Positions 13,501-24,050 of a DNA stretch of 64,000 bases are shown in pieces. The stretch spans positions 18,509,001-18,573,000 of the forward strand of contig NC_092566.1 of the NCBI RefSeq assembly GCF_037975245.1. Reading direction: 5' to 3'. This DNA comes from Apostichopus japonicus. Lineage: Eukaryota > Echinodermata > Holothuroidea > Aspidochirotida > Stichopodidae. Every line of letters begins with the position of its first letter. Position 1 is the stretch's first letter. The translations under genes were made by a program, and so were the position numbers. A model generated the notes under the pieces. That model made no database searches, was not told the DNA's origin, and saw nothing but the letters and a program-made list of their open reading frames with translations.

Positions 13501-15971
13501 TATGTTGACATAGGAGCATTATTTGTACTCTTGAAGACGTGTAGGAATAGAGCAGTATGACTGGACAGGAATCAAATTTAAAGTATGCTGACATACAGTT
13601 ATATGTAAGCTTTCCCTCCTCCAAACAACATATACTCTGTACAGTTATATGTAAGCTTTCCCTCCTCCAAACAACATATACTCCATACAGTTATATGTAA
13701 GCTTTCCCTCCTCTGAACAACATATACTCCATACAGTTATATGTAAGCTTTCCCTCCTCTGAACAACATATACTCCATACAGTTATATGTAAGCTTTCCC
13801 TCCTCCAAACAACATATACTCCATACAGTTATATGTTAGCTTTCCCTCCTCCAAACAACATATACTCCATACAGTTATATGTAAGCTTTCCCTCCTCCAA
13901 ACAACATATACTCCATACAGTTATATGTAAGCTTTCCCTCCTCCAAACAACATATACTCCATACAGTTATATGTAAGCTTTCCCTCCTCCAAACAACATA
14001 TACTCCATACAGTTATATGTAAGCTTTCCCTCCTCCGAACAACATATACTCCATACAGTTATATGTAAGCTTTCCCTCCTCCAAACAACATATACTCTGT
14101 ACAGTTATATGTAAGCTTTCCCTCCTCCAAACAACATATACTCCATACAGTTATATGTAAGCTTTCCCTCCTCCGAACAACATATACTCCATACAGATAT
14201 ATGTAAGCTTCCCTCCTCCAAACAACATATACTCCATACAGTTATATGTAAGCTTTCCCTCCTCCAAACAACATATATTCTGTACAGGTTTCCCTCCTCC
14301 CAACAACATATATTCCAAGTAAACAAATTTCTTGATACTCAGTTACAAGGATTACAATTAGCGGAGCAACAATCTTACAAGTGGTGAGAACACTAACTAT
14401 GTGTCTTATGACTTCACAAGTTAACAATAGCATATTGTACTTATATGTTTCTACTATTATCACTCTTGTTGCAGAGCATACATCAATGAAAGGATAACAT
14501 CTAAGGGCAACATAAAATATTATGTTAAGGTAAGAACAACGTCCATTTATTCTCTTCATTGTCAAGCTCTGGTCCAATAGCTTCAGTGTAGTAATTCCTA
14601 TGAGTACTGCAGATTTTACTTTCCTTAACATCTCCCAAATCTCCAGAAATATCTTCTGTCTGAGTACTCGCTGGACCTGCTCGTTTGCAGAGAATTGACA
14701 TAATACACTATATACTTGGTAACAATTGTTAATGAATAATCATCATTGGTTAAATCATCAACAACTGTGTTTGGTTGAGCTCACTAAAAGCTACATAAAG
14801 CTTTGTTCCTTGATATGATTAAGGTGAACCTTATTCGTTCAAAATGTTGTGTTAATATGTTAGCACTTTCTATTGCAAATTAAAATATTTTCTGGTACGT
14901 AAATAATAGCACACTCTAGGTATAAGGTAAAGCCCAATGCAACTGTCATGGAGTCGTATGACAAAGAGTTGATTTGTGTAGTGGGCATTCAAAAGGTCAC
15001 GTACATACGGTCTGGGGGCATGGCTAGGAGTGTAATGGAGTCTTATGACAGAGTTGATATGTGTAGTAGGCTTTCAAAAGGTCACATACATACGGTCTGG
15101 GGGCAATGGCAGCAGCACATTTTGTTTATGTTGTGTAATGTGTAACAAACTTGTCTTGTGGAACTATAATATCAATACAAAACAACAGCGATGTATTTTG
15201 TGTGTAGACTTTAGTGTGATGTCATTTTGCAGAGATAAACAGGCTTTGTATCTACAATATTTTATTTTCTCTTTTCTCTTGCAGAAAGACTTCCTGAAAA
15301 ATTATCAAGGAAGAGTGCACATGGTTGAACGTGAAGTTGAAAAAGAATATTTGCAACATTTACGAAGCTCATGTTATGAAGAAAAGTATAAAAGTAAGTG
15401 ATCTGTCATTCTGACGAGCAAGGAGATGATTTAAACCTTAAAACCTGTCATTTTAGAATTTGTCTCATTGATTGCGAGTATGTCATCCATCAATACATTT
15501 AAACAGCTTTTAAGTTGATTTTGCTCAATTTATATTTGACTCCACACAGAGTGTTCACGACAAAGTCAGTTCAGTAGCTTCACTAACTAATCATATTTCT
15601 ATTCCAAGTTATCAAGTCAAGTCAACCACTTCTGATACCTTGTCTGGGCGTAAAGGTGTTTTATAATTCATAATTGGAATCATTAATACTTACATTATCG
15701 GTGAAGATTTAGTGGATAAATTTCAAGTAGGATCATCAAGTGATTCCTCAGAATTTAGCTGACATAACAGGTATTAGTAAGATAAGTATGTTTAAACCGG
15801 GAAATTAATCACTGGTTTTCTCTTCTTTCTTCTTTGACTTTTGCAGAAGAAAATATGAAGCAAAGAGGACGTTATTTTGGTGATCGGAAATTATTTGAAG
15901 AAGGCAATAGAATGACGACACCATCTTGTGATAAATATACAGAAATATATAAGACTTTATCAGCTGGTTGA
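1566..15971 (+). CDS. DNAJB12: DNAJB12/DNAJB14-type ER-membrane J-domain co-chaperone, complete, 9 exons
   Basis: Exons: 1566-1698, 8334-8529, 9243-9388, 9646-9801, 10496-10629, 13039-13145, 14475-14529, 15285-15393, 15847-15971. They sum to 1161 nt (386 aa), all with GT/AG borders and consistent phase. The N-terminus ([18 protein letters not shown]) matches the helical N-terminus of DNAJB12/14. The J domain spans about residues 115-180, with HPD at 144-146 and RYDMYG closing it. A glycine- and histidine-rich linker follows, then one membrane helix at about 259-280 and a DUF1977-type C-terminal domain (VERE, RYFGD and TPSC motifs). Known family role: J domain in the cytosol recruits Hsp70 for membrane-protein quality control and ERAD. 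Length is close to the human proteins. DNAJB12 and DNAJB14 are vertebrate co-orthologues, so the symbol is approximate. Introns 1, 2, 4, 5 and 6 hold transposons or minisatellites. Confidence 0.93.
2671..3891. mobile_element. Non-autonomous hAT-like element (about 1.2 kb) in intron 1
   Basis: Terminal inverted repeats TAGTGATGGGAA (from 2679) and its complement TTCCCATCACTC (to 3883) are flanked on both sides by the direct repeat GGTTACAC (2671-2678 and 3884-3891). An 8-bp target duplication is typical of hAT elements, and this one fits an nnnTAnnn pattern. The interior is AT-rich with only short open frames (minus strand, 3066-3272 and 3469-3687) that I do not recognise, so it looks transposase-free. 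It lies upstream of the larger hAT element in the same intron. Confidence 0.75.
4124..8093 (-). mobile_element. Full-length autonomous hAT transposon inside intron 1 of the J-protein gene
   Basis: The element carries a two-exon BED-finger/hAT transposase on the minus strand, antisense to the host gene. Its ends are imperfect inverted repeats (left CCTAGGTTCTCAACCT, right complement CCAGGTTACTCAACCT), bordered by a shared GATCTAGAA (4116-4124 and 8093-8101) that contains the expected 8-bp target duplication; the exact edge is ambiguous by one or two bases. Both subterminal regions are rich in GGACCCC-type motifs: 4151-4193 on the left and 7970-8082 on the right, where repeats of CACGGACCC occur. 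Size is about 3.97 kb. A short G/C-rich stretch at 4205-4250 lies near the left end. No obvious internal disruption is visible. Confidence 0.85.
5014..7414 (-). CDS. hAT-family transposase with N-terminal BED zinc finger (ZBED5/FAM200-like), two exons, apparently intact
   Basis: Exon 1 runs 7414 to 7196 (donor AAT|GTAAGT) and exon 2 runs 6597 to 5014 (acceptor TTTTTGCAG|AGG). Both are phase 0 and give 600 aa. Exon 1 holds a BED finger: a C-x2-C pair (CFLCGEVLS) and HLETKH. Exon 2 shows the hAT RNase-H-like core. Candidate acidic residues are D185 (QLDETT) and D252 ([10 protein letters not shown]). They are followed by CMIHR, by the VRWLSRG motif (W342), and by the C-terminal dimerisation block with the candidate catalytic E553 (YLAESTFS) and IKTKFRNKL. 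Family knowledge: such proteins cut and paste hAT DNA, and domesticated relatives exist in vertebrates (ZBED5, FAM200). No frameshift or stop was found. It sits between matching terminal repeats, so it is more likely a recent transposon than a domesticated host gene. Confidence 0.88.
8700..9072. repeat. Minisatellite in intron 2 of the J-protein gene, about 20-bp unit
   Basis: About 18 diverged copies of a unit like ACTTTGACAGTGAAGACTAT, alternating with a variant ending in GTACATTCTAT, so a roughly 40-bp dimer is also visible. It lies wholly inside intron 2 (8530-9242) and does not resemble the flanking exons. Confidence 0.85.
9784..10387 (+). repeat. Exon-junction-derived minisatellite filling intron 4 (units about 60-70 bp)
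   Basis: About ten tandem units, of which the first is the real exon 4 end and donor. Each unit starts with AGAGGATTTGATGATG, the last 16 bases of exon 4 (encoding R-G-F-D-D), continues through a GTATGTACCTCTCTTTAAGAG-like donor region and ends in GGTAACT. At least two downstream copies (near 10053 and 10320) keep the exact exon/donor junction GATGATG|GTATGT. Others have lost it (GTACAT, GTTTTA, GCATGT). The repeat has therefore copied the exon 3' end and the splice site together. Confidence 0.88.
10585..12571 (+). repeat. 50-bp minisatellite in intron 5 repeating the exon 5 end plus its splice donor
   Basis: The unit is 50 bp and repeats the last coding bases of exon 5 (CACCATATACACCATGATCG and CAGTAATGGG) followed by GTAAGTACATGCACAACACA. 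Donor positions run 10630 (the real one), 10680, 10730, 10780, 10830 and 10855 (one short 25-bp unit), then every 50 bp to 12555, about 40 in all. By eye nearly all are exact GTAAGT; clear exceptions are 11005 (GTAATT) and 11705 (GTAAAT). Copies are almost identical, with a recurring variant at ATCGCAG/ATAGCAG/ATCACAG, so amplification looks recent. Read in the exon's frame, the array meets TAA at the start of the second unit. Confidence 0.93.
13594..14313. repeat. 46-bp minisatellite in intron 6 of the J-protein gene
   Basis: About 15 copies of a 46-bp unit beginning ACAGTTATATGTAAGCTTTC and continuing CCTCCTCCAAACAACATATA. Each unit contains a donor-like ATGTAAGC and a pyrimidine-rich run. 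Unlike the arrays in introns 4 and 5, the unit does not match the end of exon 6. Minus-strand open frames across it are by-products of the repeat. Confidence 0.9.
14948..15110. repeat. Two-copy direct repeat in intron 7
   Basis: A unit of about 85 bp starting ATGGAGTCGTATGACA is present twice (near 14948 and 15033). The copies share GTAGTGGGC/GTAGTAGGC, a CAAAAGGTCAC core and TACATACGGTCTGGGGGCA. The short open frames over it are not conserved genes. Confidence 0.7.
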
Positions 15972-18500
15972 TTCAACATTCAGCATTGCCAAGAAGAGAT
16001 GTATGGATGCCCTTAGTAGCCAGCCTCCAGAATTCAACACAACTGTAACAACAAACAGGCATATAGAGCATATCTAGGAGCAGCATGGGTTGGTGAAAGT
16101 CAATTCAGGGTAAACAGAGATTTCTCTGAAGGAATCACTTGAAAAGGGGCACTTCACTTCATGTAAGTGTCTCTTACTGTGACCTTTGATGTCAAGAGAT
16201 TTCAGCTGTTGTAATTGTAAGACACTTTACACTTTGTGAGTGAATGTCCTGGAGTGAACAGTTCATCACCTAGAGTACATGGTTAATATGGTTAACATGG
16301 TTAACATGGTTAACATGGTTAATATTTTTATCCCAAACTTCTGAGAACACCTCAAGTGGAAGGGTTTCTTTATCAGGGGTTGTGTATCGTATAGGGTTGT
16401 AAAATTCTTTAAAGGTGGAGATAATGAATGATCACACCCATTAGACACCAAACTCATGTGATAATTATAATCATACCAGGTAGTAGTCAAGAGATGTCAA
16501 GTCCTGAATATCAGTGTGTTGTATATATATATATATATATGAATCACATGGTAGACAAAAATGGCAGTTTTAATACAGATTGAGAAGTATTCAAGCTCCT
16601 GGAAGGATATTTCAGTCAGCTAATCCTGCCTGCGTTGGTAATTAATCCATTATATGTGTTTAGTTTTAGTTTTCAGTAATCTGAGTGAGGATATGAGAGT
16701 TTTACAGAAACACACAACTCTACATATGACAGTTAACATTAAAGAAAAGCCTCAAATTTTAAAGGTTTGAAAAAGAATCTTAGCAGTTTATTAGGATTTC
16801 AATGCTTCGTGATGCAATAAATACCTACATTGGGAATTAAATATATCTGTCACTCAGAACATAGAACACTGTCTGCAATGAACACAGATGACATTTAAGA
16901 TATTTAAGTAACATTCATATCTCTCTTTAATCCTTGAATTACTGCATTTGTTATTGTGATTGGTGAGACTAGCATAACATACCAAGGTCAGGATGAATGT
17001 GACACACCTATATGTAAATGAGTTCATTAATGTTTGTTATTTTGCCCTGAATAACGTCTAAGTAACATTCTCTGATCTCTCTTTATATCTTGATTGCTTG
17101 AAACATTGCACAAAATGTTTAATGTCTATACTGTAGTCTGGTGCGCTGCACTCATCTGCAATTGTCATCACCCTCCCCCTCACCCTCACCCTCCACCTCC
17201 CCCTCCCCCTCCCCCTCCCCCCAAACTGGTATTCAAGGTTCCATACATTTAAGAACAGTTCTCTGACACTTGCCTTTAAGCATGGCAAGACATTTTGAAA
17301 TCTCCATCAATACTGAAGCATCCTTGATACTAGATACCTCAAAAATGTAGAATTGTCTTCAGTGACAACCAGTACATGGTGACTTGGTCATGAGTTGAAT
17401 CACTCACTTCCTTTCTTTGCAACCCTCTCAGATTAAACCTTTTCTGTCTCCCTAAACATGTGACATAAGTTTTGACACCCTTAAAGTACTTTTTAAAGCT
17501 ACTGTTTGGTGTAGAGTGTTTACAACAGCAAACCATTAGTTTTCTTGAATGAATGCTAAGCTTTCACCTAAAGCAGAGAAATTAATTTTCATCAATATCT
17601 TATCATCAATATCTTAATTTTAAGTTTATAAAGGTATATATATATGAATACATAAGGTTTATAAAACATATTACTTTAGTTGTTGTTAGGTTTGATGTAG
17701 TAAAGTTGAGACTACCAATATGTAATTCTTGTAATTAATGAAATGGTCTCATCTTTAGAGAGATTTGAGAAGAATAAATATTTAATATATTTATTGTTAT
17801 AACATATATATGTAAGTAATTTATATTACTATATACTATGCAGCTAAGATGTTATAGCATGACGAGACATGCCTCTACACAGTCCACAATGACTTCATTT
17901 TCATATCAACATTCCTAATCAGGACAATAAATATCTTTAGTTCTTTAATAAATGGACAGTTTTGGATTCCTTGCCAATGGCAAAAATGAATGTATGTGAT
18001 GGAAATATCGTTTGATTGTGCACATGTGCTGCCCTGGCTTGTAAACACAAACCAACCAGCATATATAGCTTGCAAAACTACAAAAGTAAACTTGGATGAA
18101 CTTCATACATGGTATGTACATCTGGATATTCAAGCATTGTAGCGTTACAAATATGGTAAATTCCTTATCAGTAACTTAACTGGTTGATGCTCACCAAAGA
18201 ATATAACCATTTTTTTGTGTCTTGTGAGCTGGAAATCTCCCAGAAATCTCTGTTAATCTCCCAAGTCTTTTCTGGTTTTCACTTAATTCCAATACAATCT
18301 AAACTCACATGTTCTACATTGGTCAGATAGTTAAGTGAAACTTGAGTTAATTACATTGTGGTTTACATAGCCTACAGGTTGTTGCATTTTAGTCACTGTG
18401 TTATACTTGCCAGGGGGCTGTGTGTTTCTGATGCAATAATCTGGATATGTTCCTCAAACATTTAATTCTTTGCTCTTTAAGTTGGCTTTGCAGCAGGTAT
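15972..18500 (+). other. 3' UTR of the J-protein gene and downstream intergenic DNA
   Basis: No further coding exon is visible. The segment should begin with the DNAJB 3' UTR; the first clear AATAAA on the plus strand is at 16816-16821, about 850 nt after the stop. It holds a short (TTAACATGG)n repeat at about 16280-16320, a (TA)n run at 16524-16540 and a pyrimidine-only run at 17166-17222 (CCCTCC/CACCCT units). The minus-strand frame at 17058-17288 with glycine/arginine repeats is the reverse of that run, not a protein. Confidence 0.5.
16816..16821 (+). terminator. Candidate polyadenylation signal AATAAA for the J-protein gene
   Basis: An exact AATAAA about 850 nt downstream of the stop codon at 15971, the first plus-strand hexamer I found. 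No transcript evidence is available. Confidence 0.3.
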
Positions 18501-18501
18501 A

Positions 18502-18879
18502 TCTAGCATCATAGGCGTAGGAGGCGGGGGGCTGCAGCCCCCCCAACCAAACATTTGTTTGAAAATTTGGGCAATATGCTGAGAATTCTTTTGGGCACCT
18601 ACTGAAAGAAAAATAAATTGCAATGTGTTTGTCAATGGTTAAACTTATATCATTCTTATCATTATTATTGTAATGACTTCCCCAAAATTATAACTAATAT
18701 GGAAGGGTAATAACACGACAAATGATTGTATGTAATTGACATGCGATGTAGTAACCGATGCATGCCTATATGATATGTACATCAACATGTGGAGCGCGAA
18801 AAATTAGGGTTATATATTTCGCGCAAGTTGTTACAGCCCTCCCCAATCCAAATTGGGCTCCTACGCCTGTGTCTAGAAT
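18502..18879. mobile_element. MITE with GGCGTAGGAG terminal repeats
   Basis: Left end CATAGGCGTAGGAG (from 18510) and right end CTCCTACGCCTGTG (to 18871) are inverted repeats. Flanks TCTAGCAT (18502-18509) and TCTAGAAT (18872-18879) are an 8-bp duplication with one mismatch, pointing to a hAT-type element of about 362 bp with no coding capacity. A relative in the opposite orientation starts at 48464. Confidence 0.75.
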
Positions 18880-19637
18880 CATAAATGGAAACCTTTTTAA
18901 GGCCAAAGACAAAAAGTAGACAATTATCTCAAAAAAATAAAACTTTGTTGAATTTTAGATGCAGTTGTGAGTATATAACATTCTTACAATTACGTAAATC
19001 CTCAGAATTCCCATCAAATAACCATTCTTTTGTTCTGAAATGTTCCTATTAAAGTGTACAGAACTGTTTGAAAACTCTAGCTAAGAATGACTTGCAAGGT
19101 TTTAAGCAGTCGTTTGCTACCAGTATTTGATCCTAATTCATCATCTATGCTTTTGTTCTTTTATTAGGGGATTTTGATGGGACAACTTGTTTCAGCACAG
19201 GTACTTCAATGGTGTTGAGTGGGGTGAAGAAAAGTCCTGTCAATGAACTGTGATGTGGCATGATATGTATAGTATAAGATATGTTCAAGTATTCATTAAT
19301 CAGTAAAGCATATTTTAAGCAAATCATTTTATCCTTCTCTAGCAACTCTTTGTCCTTACTAAGGAATGGTTACGAGAACTAAATTCATCTCTCGGGTTGG
19401 TTTTCAAAAATATGTAATAGTTTTGTGTTTCCAAGTGGATGCATTTTGTTTGTGTATGTATTGCATTTTTTTCTTTATGGATGTGGATTTTGTTTAAGAT
19501 GTTAAACAAGATGTGAAAATCAGCAGTATTCCCCCCTATAGGTAGAGAGTTCACAAGGTGGGGGGAGGGGGAGGGGGTGCACAATGTCTTATACTGGAGG
19601 ATTAAAAAAAGAAAATGCAGCAGATGGGATTCTCTTC

Positions 19638-19811
19638 CACTAGACCAGGGTTTCCCTAACTTTATCCCCCCCACGAACCCCTGGGATGGACTCACGCACC
19701 CCCTGGGATGGACTCACGCACCCCCTGGGATGGACTCACGAACCCCCTGGGATGGACTCACGCACCCCCTGGGGGTTCATGCACCCCAGTTAGGGAACCC
19801 TTGCACTAGAC
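19638..19811. mobile_element. Small non-autonomous hAT-like MITE with internal 24-bp repeats
   Basis: Ends CAGGGTTTCCCTAAC (19646) and GTTAGGGAACCCTTG (to 19803) form inverted repeats. The element is bracketed by perfect 8-bp direct repeats CACTAGAC (19638-19645, 19804-19811), which fit the nnnTAnnn pattern. The 158-bp body consists mostly of four to five copies of a 24-bp unit (CCCCCTGGGATGGACTCACG plus four bases). Its end motif resembles the GGACCCC-type subterminal region of the large hAT in the J-protein intron, but a direct relation is not shown. Confidence 0.8.
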
Positions 19812-20354
19812 CATTAGATCAGACACTGATGTAGGGTGCTTTTCAAATATTTAAAGATCCAGTTGTTTGGACTTAGCAGTCTTATAAGACAGTTTCTTTA
19901 CTGATCAAGGGGGGTGGGCTGCTTGGAACCTTGTCAGGGGGAAGGGGTTGCTGGCAAACTCCTGCTTCAGCATTTACTCACCAAGGGCTTGAACCAATCA
20001 CAAACATTCCGAACTGTCCACTACACCAGTTAGGTTCGCAATTGATAAACTTAGTTTCTTACCTTTAAACTTCCCCCTGCTCTAATCAACAGAAACTTAA
20101 AAGGCTCTCTCTGGACTTGAGCTGCAGATATGAAGCTTGTCTGTCTCTCTCAGTTACAAAACACTACCAACTGCACCACAGAAACTATCATGATATAATG
20201 CTAATTTTTTCTTAAATTTCAATTTTAAAATAGAAGGATGAAAAGAACAGAAAATCAAAATGCTGTCTCCATGGTTTGAATTCTAGACTAGGAGTTTGCC
20301 TTAGTAATAGCAATTGTGACTTAGCCATGAAAAGTGATTTGAGCAATATATGAA
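19812..20354. other. Unannotated intergenic DNA
   Basis: Nothing recognised. G-rich pieces near 19905-19945 and AT-rich DNA elsewhere; no splice-consistent coding exon. The left edge of the segmental duplication lies at about 20355. Confidence 0.4.
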
Positions 20355-21084
20355 TAAGAGATTGAAATATTTCACCCTGTTTGGCATGAATCATAGGTCT
20401 TCTGAGGTGACCTGTTCAAAATAAACCAGGCTTAGTCCTTGAAAGGAATTTGTTATCACTGACATAAAAGTTAACAATGATGTTTGTGTTGAACTCTCTT
20501 TATGTTATGTATCCGTTAATTTATGTTTTTGTTTTATCTCTAGAAACAGATCTGATTTCACATCAATCCAAGCTATTTTAGTATTAACATGAATTCCCAT
20601 AAGTGTCATAATTGTGCTACTTTAACATGGTTATTTCAATATCAACGTTATTTATTTAGTTCTATAGCTGTAGTGTTGTTTAGTTGTTGTTCTTTCTTCA
20701 AAATTGGAATTCAATTTATCTTGGACTTCAAACAGAATACATCTGCATACCATATGCTGTTTCTCCCGGGCAAACCAGTATTTAGCTCAGAAACATTTAA
20801 TCTTTGTTTGTCAGGGTAAGTTGTTTGTGATTTTACAGTCACTTAAAGGATAGAAAGTCTTCAAGGTAACATATATTGTATTGATTAATATTGTAATGTC
20901 TTTACTAGCTACATGGTATGTTTTATTAAGAATTGTCTGTTAATTATCACAGAATCATTTAATAATATAGTATAAACCATTGTTCAAGTTCTTCAAAGTT
21001 CAACAGCACACAAACTAATTGACAGAATACGTCCTCTATTGTAAGAACACTGAAGCAGGTCATTGAATTGCACACTATTAATAG

Positions 21085-21726
21085 TGCGATATGGGAGGGG
21101 CAAGTGAGTGGTGTTTCTCTAGGTGTTAGCAAACCCTGTGATATGGGAGGGGCAAGTGAGTGGTGTTTTATATGGGAGGGGCAAGTGAGTGGTGTTTCAT
21201 ATGGGAGGGGCAAGTGAGTGGTGTCTTATATGGGAGGGGCAAGTGAGTGGTGTTTAATTAGGTGTTAATAAACACCATGATATGGGAGGGGCAAGTGAGT
21301 CGTGTTTCAATAGGTGTAAACAAACCCATGGTATGGGAGGGGCAAGTGAGTCGTGTTTCAATAGGTGTAAACAAACCCATGGTATGGGAGGGGCAAGTGA
21401 GTGGTGTTTCTTTAGGTGTTAACAAACAATGGGATATGGGAGGGGCAAGTGAGTGGTGTTTCATATGGGAGGGGCAAGTGAGTGGTGTTTCATATGGGAG
21501 GGGCAAGTGAGTGGTGTTTCTTTAGGTGTTAACAAACAATGGGATATGGGAGGGGCAAGTGAGTGGTGTTTCATATGGGAGGGGCAAGTGAGTGGTGTTT
21601 CATATGGGAGGGGCAAGTGAGTGGTGTTTCTTTAGGTGTTAACAAATCCTGTGATATGGGAGGGGCAAGTGAGTGGTGTTTCATATGGGAGGGGCAAGTG
21701 AGTGGTGTTTCATTAGGTGTAAACAA
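21085..21726. repeat. Minisatellite (28- and 52-bp units) downstream of the left ceramidase gene
   Basis: Repeats of ATGGGAGGGGCAAGTGAGTG, either followed directly by GTGTTTCAT (28-bp unit) or extended with TTTAGGTGTTAACAAACAATG (52-bp unit). Both lengths are mixed here. The paralogous array at 46795-47548 is almost pure 52-bp units. Open frames on both strands come from the repeat. Confidence 0.9.
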
Positions 21727-22024
21727 ACACCACACTTTAAGTATATACTATTATAATCTAGTATGTGCAATGGATAATGTATAATATGTCAATATTTTGA
21801 AATTGTTAATAACAACTGATATTTGTCTCAACCTGAGACTTTTGTAATAGCTGGGTAAATATAACAATGATAATAATGTTTTGTCTGTTGGTCTTGCCAT
21901 GGATATTATTAATATTGATATAATAATAGCTGAAATATCCCTGCTACCTCTAGATGTCGTAGTAGTGTGAATCCCACTCAAGATCAGATCCTGACGTCGA
22001 GATCTAATCCAGATCGAGTGTAAA

Positions 22025-22950
22025 AGCACCCGAACAGCCCACTCAGCTAAAGAATTTGAAAGCCCAGTCAGTTCTGGCATGTTCATTGTGGTGTGTAATG
22101 GTCTGGAATCTTCTTGTACCAATAGAGCAGTAACAGCCCACTCAGTTAAAGAATTTGAAAGCCCTCTTAGTTCTGGCATGTTCATTGTGGTGTGTAATGG
22201 TCTGGAATCTTCTTGTACCAATAGAGCAGTAACAGCCCACTCAGCTAAAGAATTTGAAAGCCCAGTCAGTTCTGGCATGTTCATTGTGGTGTGTAATGGT
22301 CTGGAATCTTCTTGTACCAATAGAGCAGTAACAGCCCACTCAGCTAAAGAATTTGAAAGCCCAGTCAGTTCTGGCATGTTCATTGTGGTGTGTAATGGTC
22401 TGGAATCTTCTTGTACCAATAGAGCAGTAACAGCCCACTCAGTTAAAGAATTTGAAAGCCCTCTTAGTTCTGGCATGTTCATTGTGGTGTGTAATGGTCT
22501 GGAATCTTCTTGTACCAATAGAGCAGTAACAGCCCACTCAGCTAAAGAATTTGAAAGCCCAGTCAGTTCTGGCATGTTCATTGTGGTGTGTAATGGTCTG
22601 GAATCTTCTTGTACCAATAGAGCAGTAACAGCCCACTCAGCTAAAGAATTTGAAAGCCCAGTCAGTTCTGGCATACAGTTCATTATGGTGTGTAATGGTC
22701 TGGAATCTTCTTGTTGCAATTGGGCAATGACAGCCCACTCAGTTTAGGTATTTTAGAGCCCACTTAGTTCTGGCATGTTCATTGTGGTGTGTAATAGTCT
22801 GGAATCCTCTTCTTCCAATAGGGCAGTAACAGCCCACTCAGTTAAAGTATTTGAAAGCCCAGTTACTGTAGTTCTGGCATGTTCATTGTGGTGTGTAATG
22901 GTCTGGAATCCTCTTCTTCCAATAGGGCAGTATCACCAATCCTCCCAACC
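22025..22950. repeat. 99-bp minisatellite with a 297-bp higher-order unit
   Basis: About nine copies of a 99-bp unit with core TTCTGGCATGTTCATTGTGG and CAGTAACAGCCCACTCAG. Variants occur as a trimer (GTTAAAG...CTCTTAG, then two GCTAAAG...CAGTCAG units) repeated twice, a 297-bp higher-order unit. Because 99 is divisible by 3, long frames stay open on both strands (222 codons plus, 322 codons minus). The paralogous site at 49604-49900 has only about three copies. I treat both frames as artefacts. Confidence 0.9.
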
Positions 22951-23646
22951 CACAATCTTGAGCACTGTTTCATCAGCTCATTAGAGGATTTTGGTGTCGT
23001 GTGAGAGACTGGTTCCATGTTCAAGCATTCAACTGTGTCCAAAGTTGGTGAGTCAGTTCTTGGATTTTAAAATTGACTTGAAGGGATTGAGCACATGGAG
23101 TACTTGGAAGGAAGGTTAATATTTTATAGGCTTTTACATTTGATTACATCTTTGAGAAATGGAAGAAGTACACTGTAACCAAAAAAATACATAACACAGG
23201 ATGTGATTGCTGGCAAACTTTGATTCCTTACAATCTGTTATAGTTTATTTAAAAGAAAACCAACATCTGGCCAAGATAAATCTAGATTGTATCTTGAGAT
23301 ATTAAGCGAGATTTATATACAGATCTTACTTTAGAACTGTACTACAAACTACACCTCTCTAATATTAAATCCATTGCACTGATGAATCTAGAAATATTAT
23401 GGACTCTTAACTGATACATACATTAGTATTACAGTTTGCTTGCTTGGACTCAAATAAATATTTGTATGCTTGATTTGTATAGCAACTAGAAATGAGAAAA
23501 TATTAAGAGCTATTTCATGTATAATATCAAAGAAAATGGTATCAAACAAAAATTCAATAGCTAAGTTCATAGCTCTGACGTCATTTTGGGTACAAATCGC
23601 TTCAATCAGAGACCATGCCACTCCTTAATTATTACCTTAAAAGTAT

Positions 23647-23965
23647 ATATATATATATATATATATAGAGTTTATCTTGGCGCAGAGTGCTCTATGTCCA
23701 GTGGACAGAGCGGAATATATGTTAATACTAGTTGAGACTAGTGGAACACTAGTAGTTGTAACTCGGAGTTTCACACGTTATAGCGATCGTCAGACAACTG
23801 TTGTCTGACGATCGCTATAACGCGTGAAACTCCGAGTTACAACTACTAGTGTTCCACTAGTCTCATCTAGTATCAACATATATATATATATAGTTGTCTG
23901 ATGATTGCTCAACGCGTAAAACTCTGAGTAACAACTACAAATGTTCTTCTAGTCTCAACCTATAT
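23647..23965. repeat. Long near-perfect palindrome (78-nt arms) beside TA microsatellites
   Basis: Arms 23721-23798 and 23800-23877 are complementary around one central base (CAGACAAC-T-GTTGTCTG), with about three mismatches. A third, partial diverged arm follows at about 23891-23960. (TA)n runs lie on both sides (23647-23667 and 23878-23892). The structure is absent from the paralogous position in the right copy (near 51480). It resembles a foldback or MITE whose target is a TA repeat; no target duplication can be separated from the TA run. Confidence 0.8.
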
Positions 23966-24002
23966 AGATAAATATACATAAATATATATATACATAAATA
24001 TA

Positions 24003-24015
24003 TATATACATATAT

Positions 24016-24048
<33 letters not shown>
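24003..24048. repeat. TA-rich microsatellite
   Basis: ATATATATAC-type dinucleotide repeat downstream of the left ceramidase gene. A second, longer TA tract lies at 24507-24590, immediately 3' of the last exon. Confidence 0.85.

Positions 24049-24050
<2 letters not shown>

Noticed and set aside
21751-22747. Long overlapping open frames on both strands (322 and 222 codons)
   Set aside because: They are produced by a 99-bp tandem repeat whose length is a multiple of three; the paralogous array does not preserve them and no domain is visible.
23397-23621. 74-codon minus-strand frame shared in part with 51250-51474
   Set aside because: Both lie in the duplicated 3' flank; the frames diverge in start and end and show no domain, so sharing reflects the duplication, not coding constraint.
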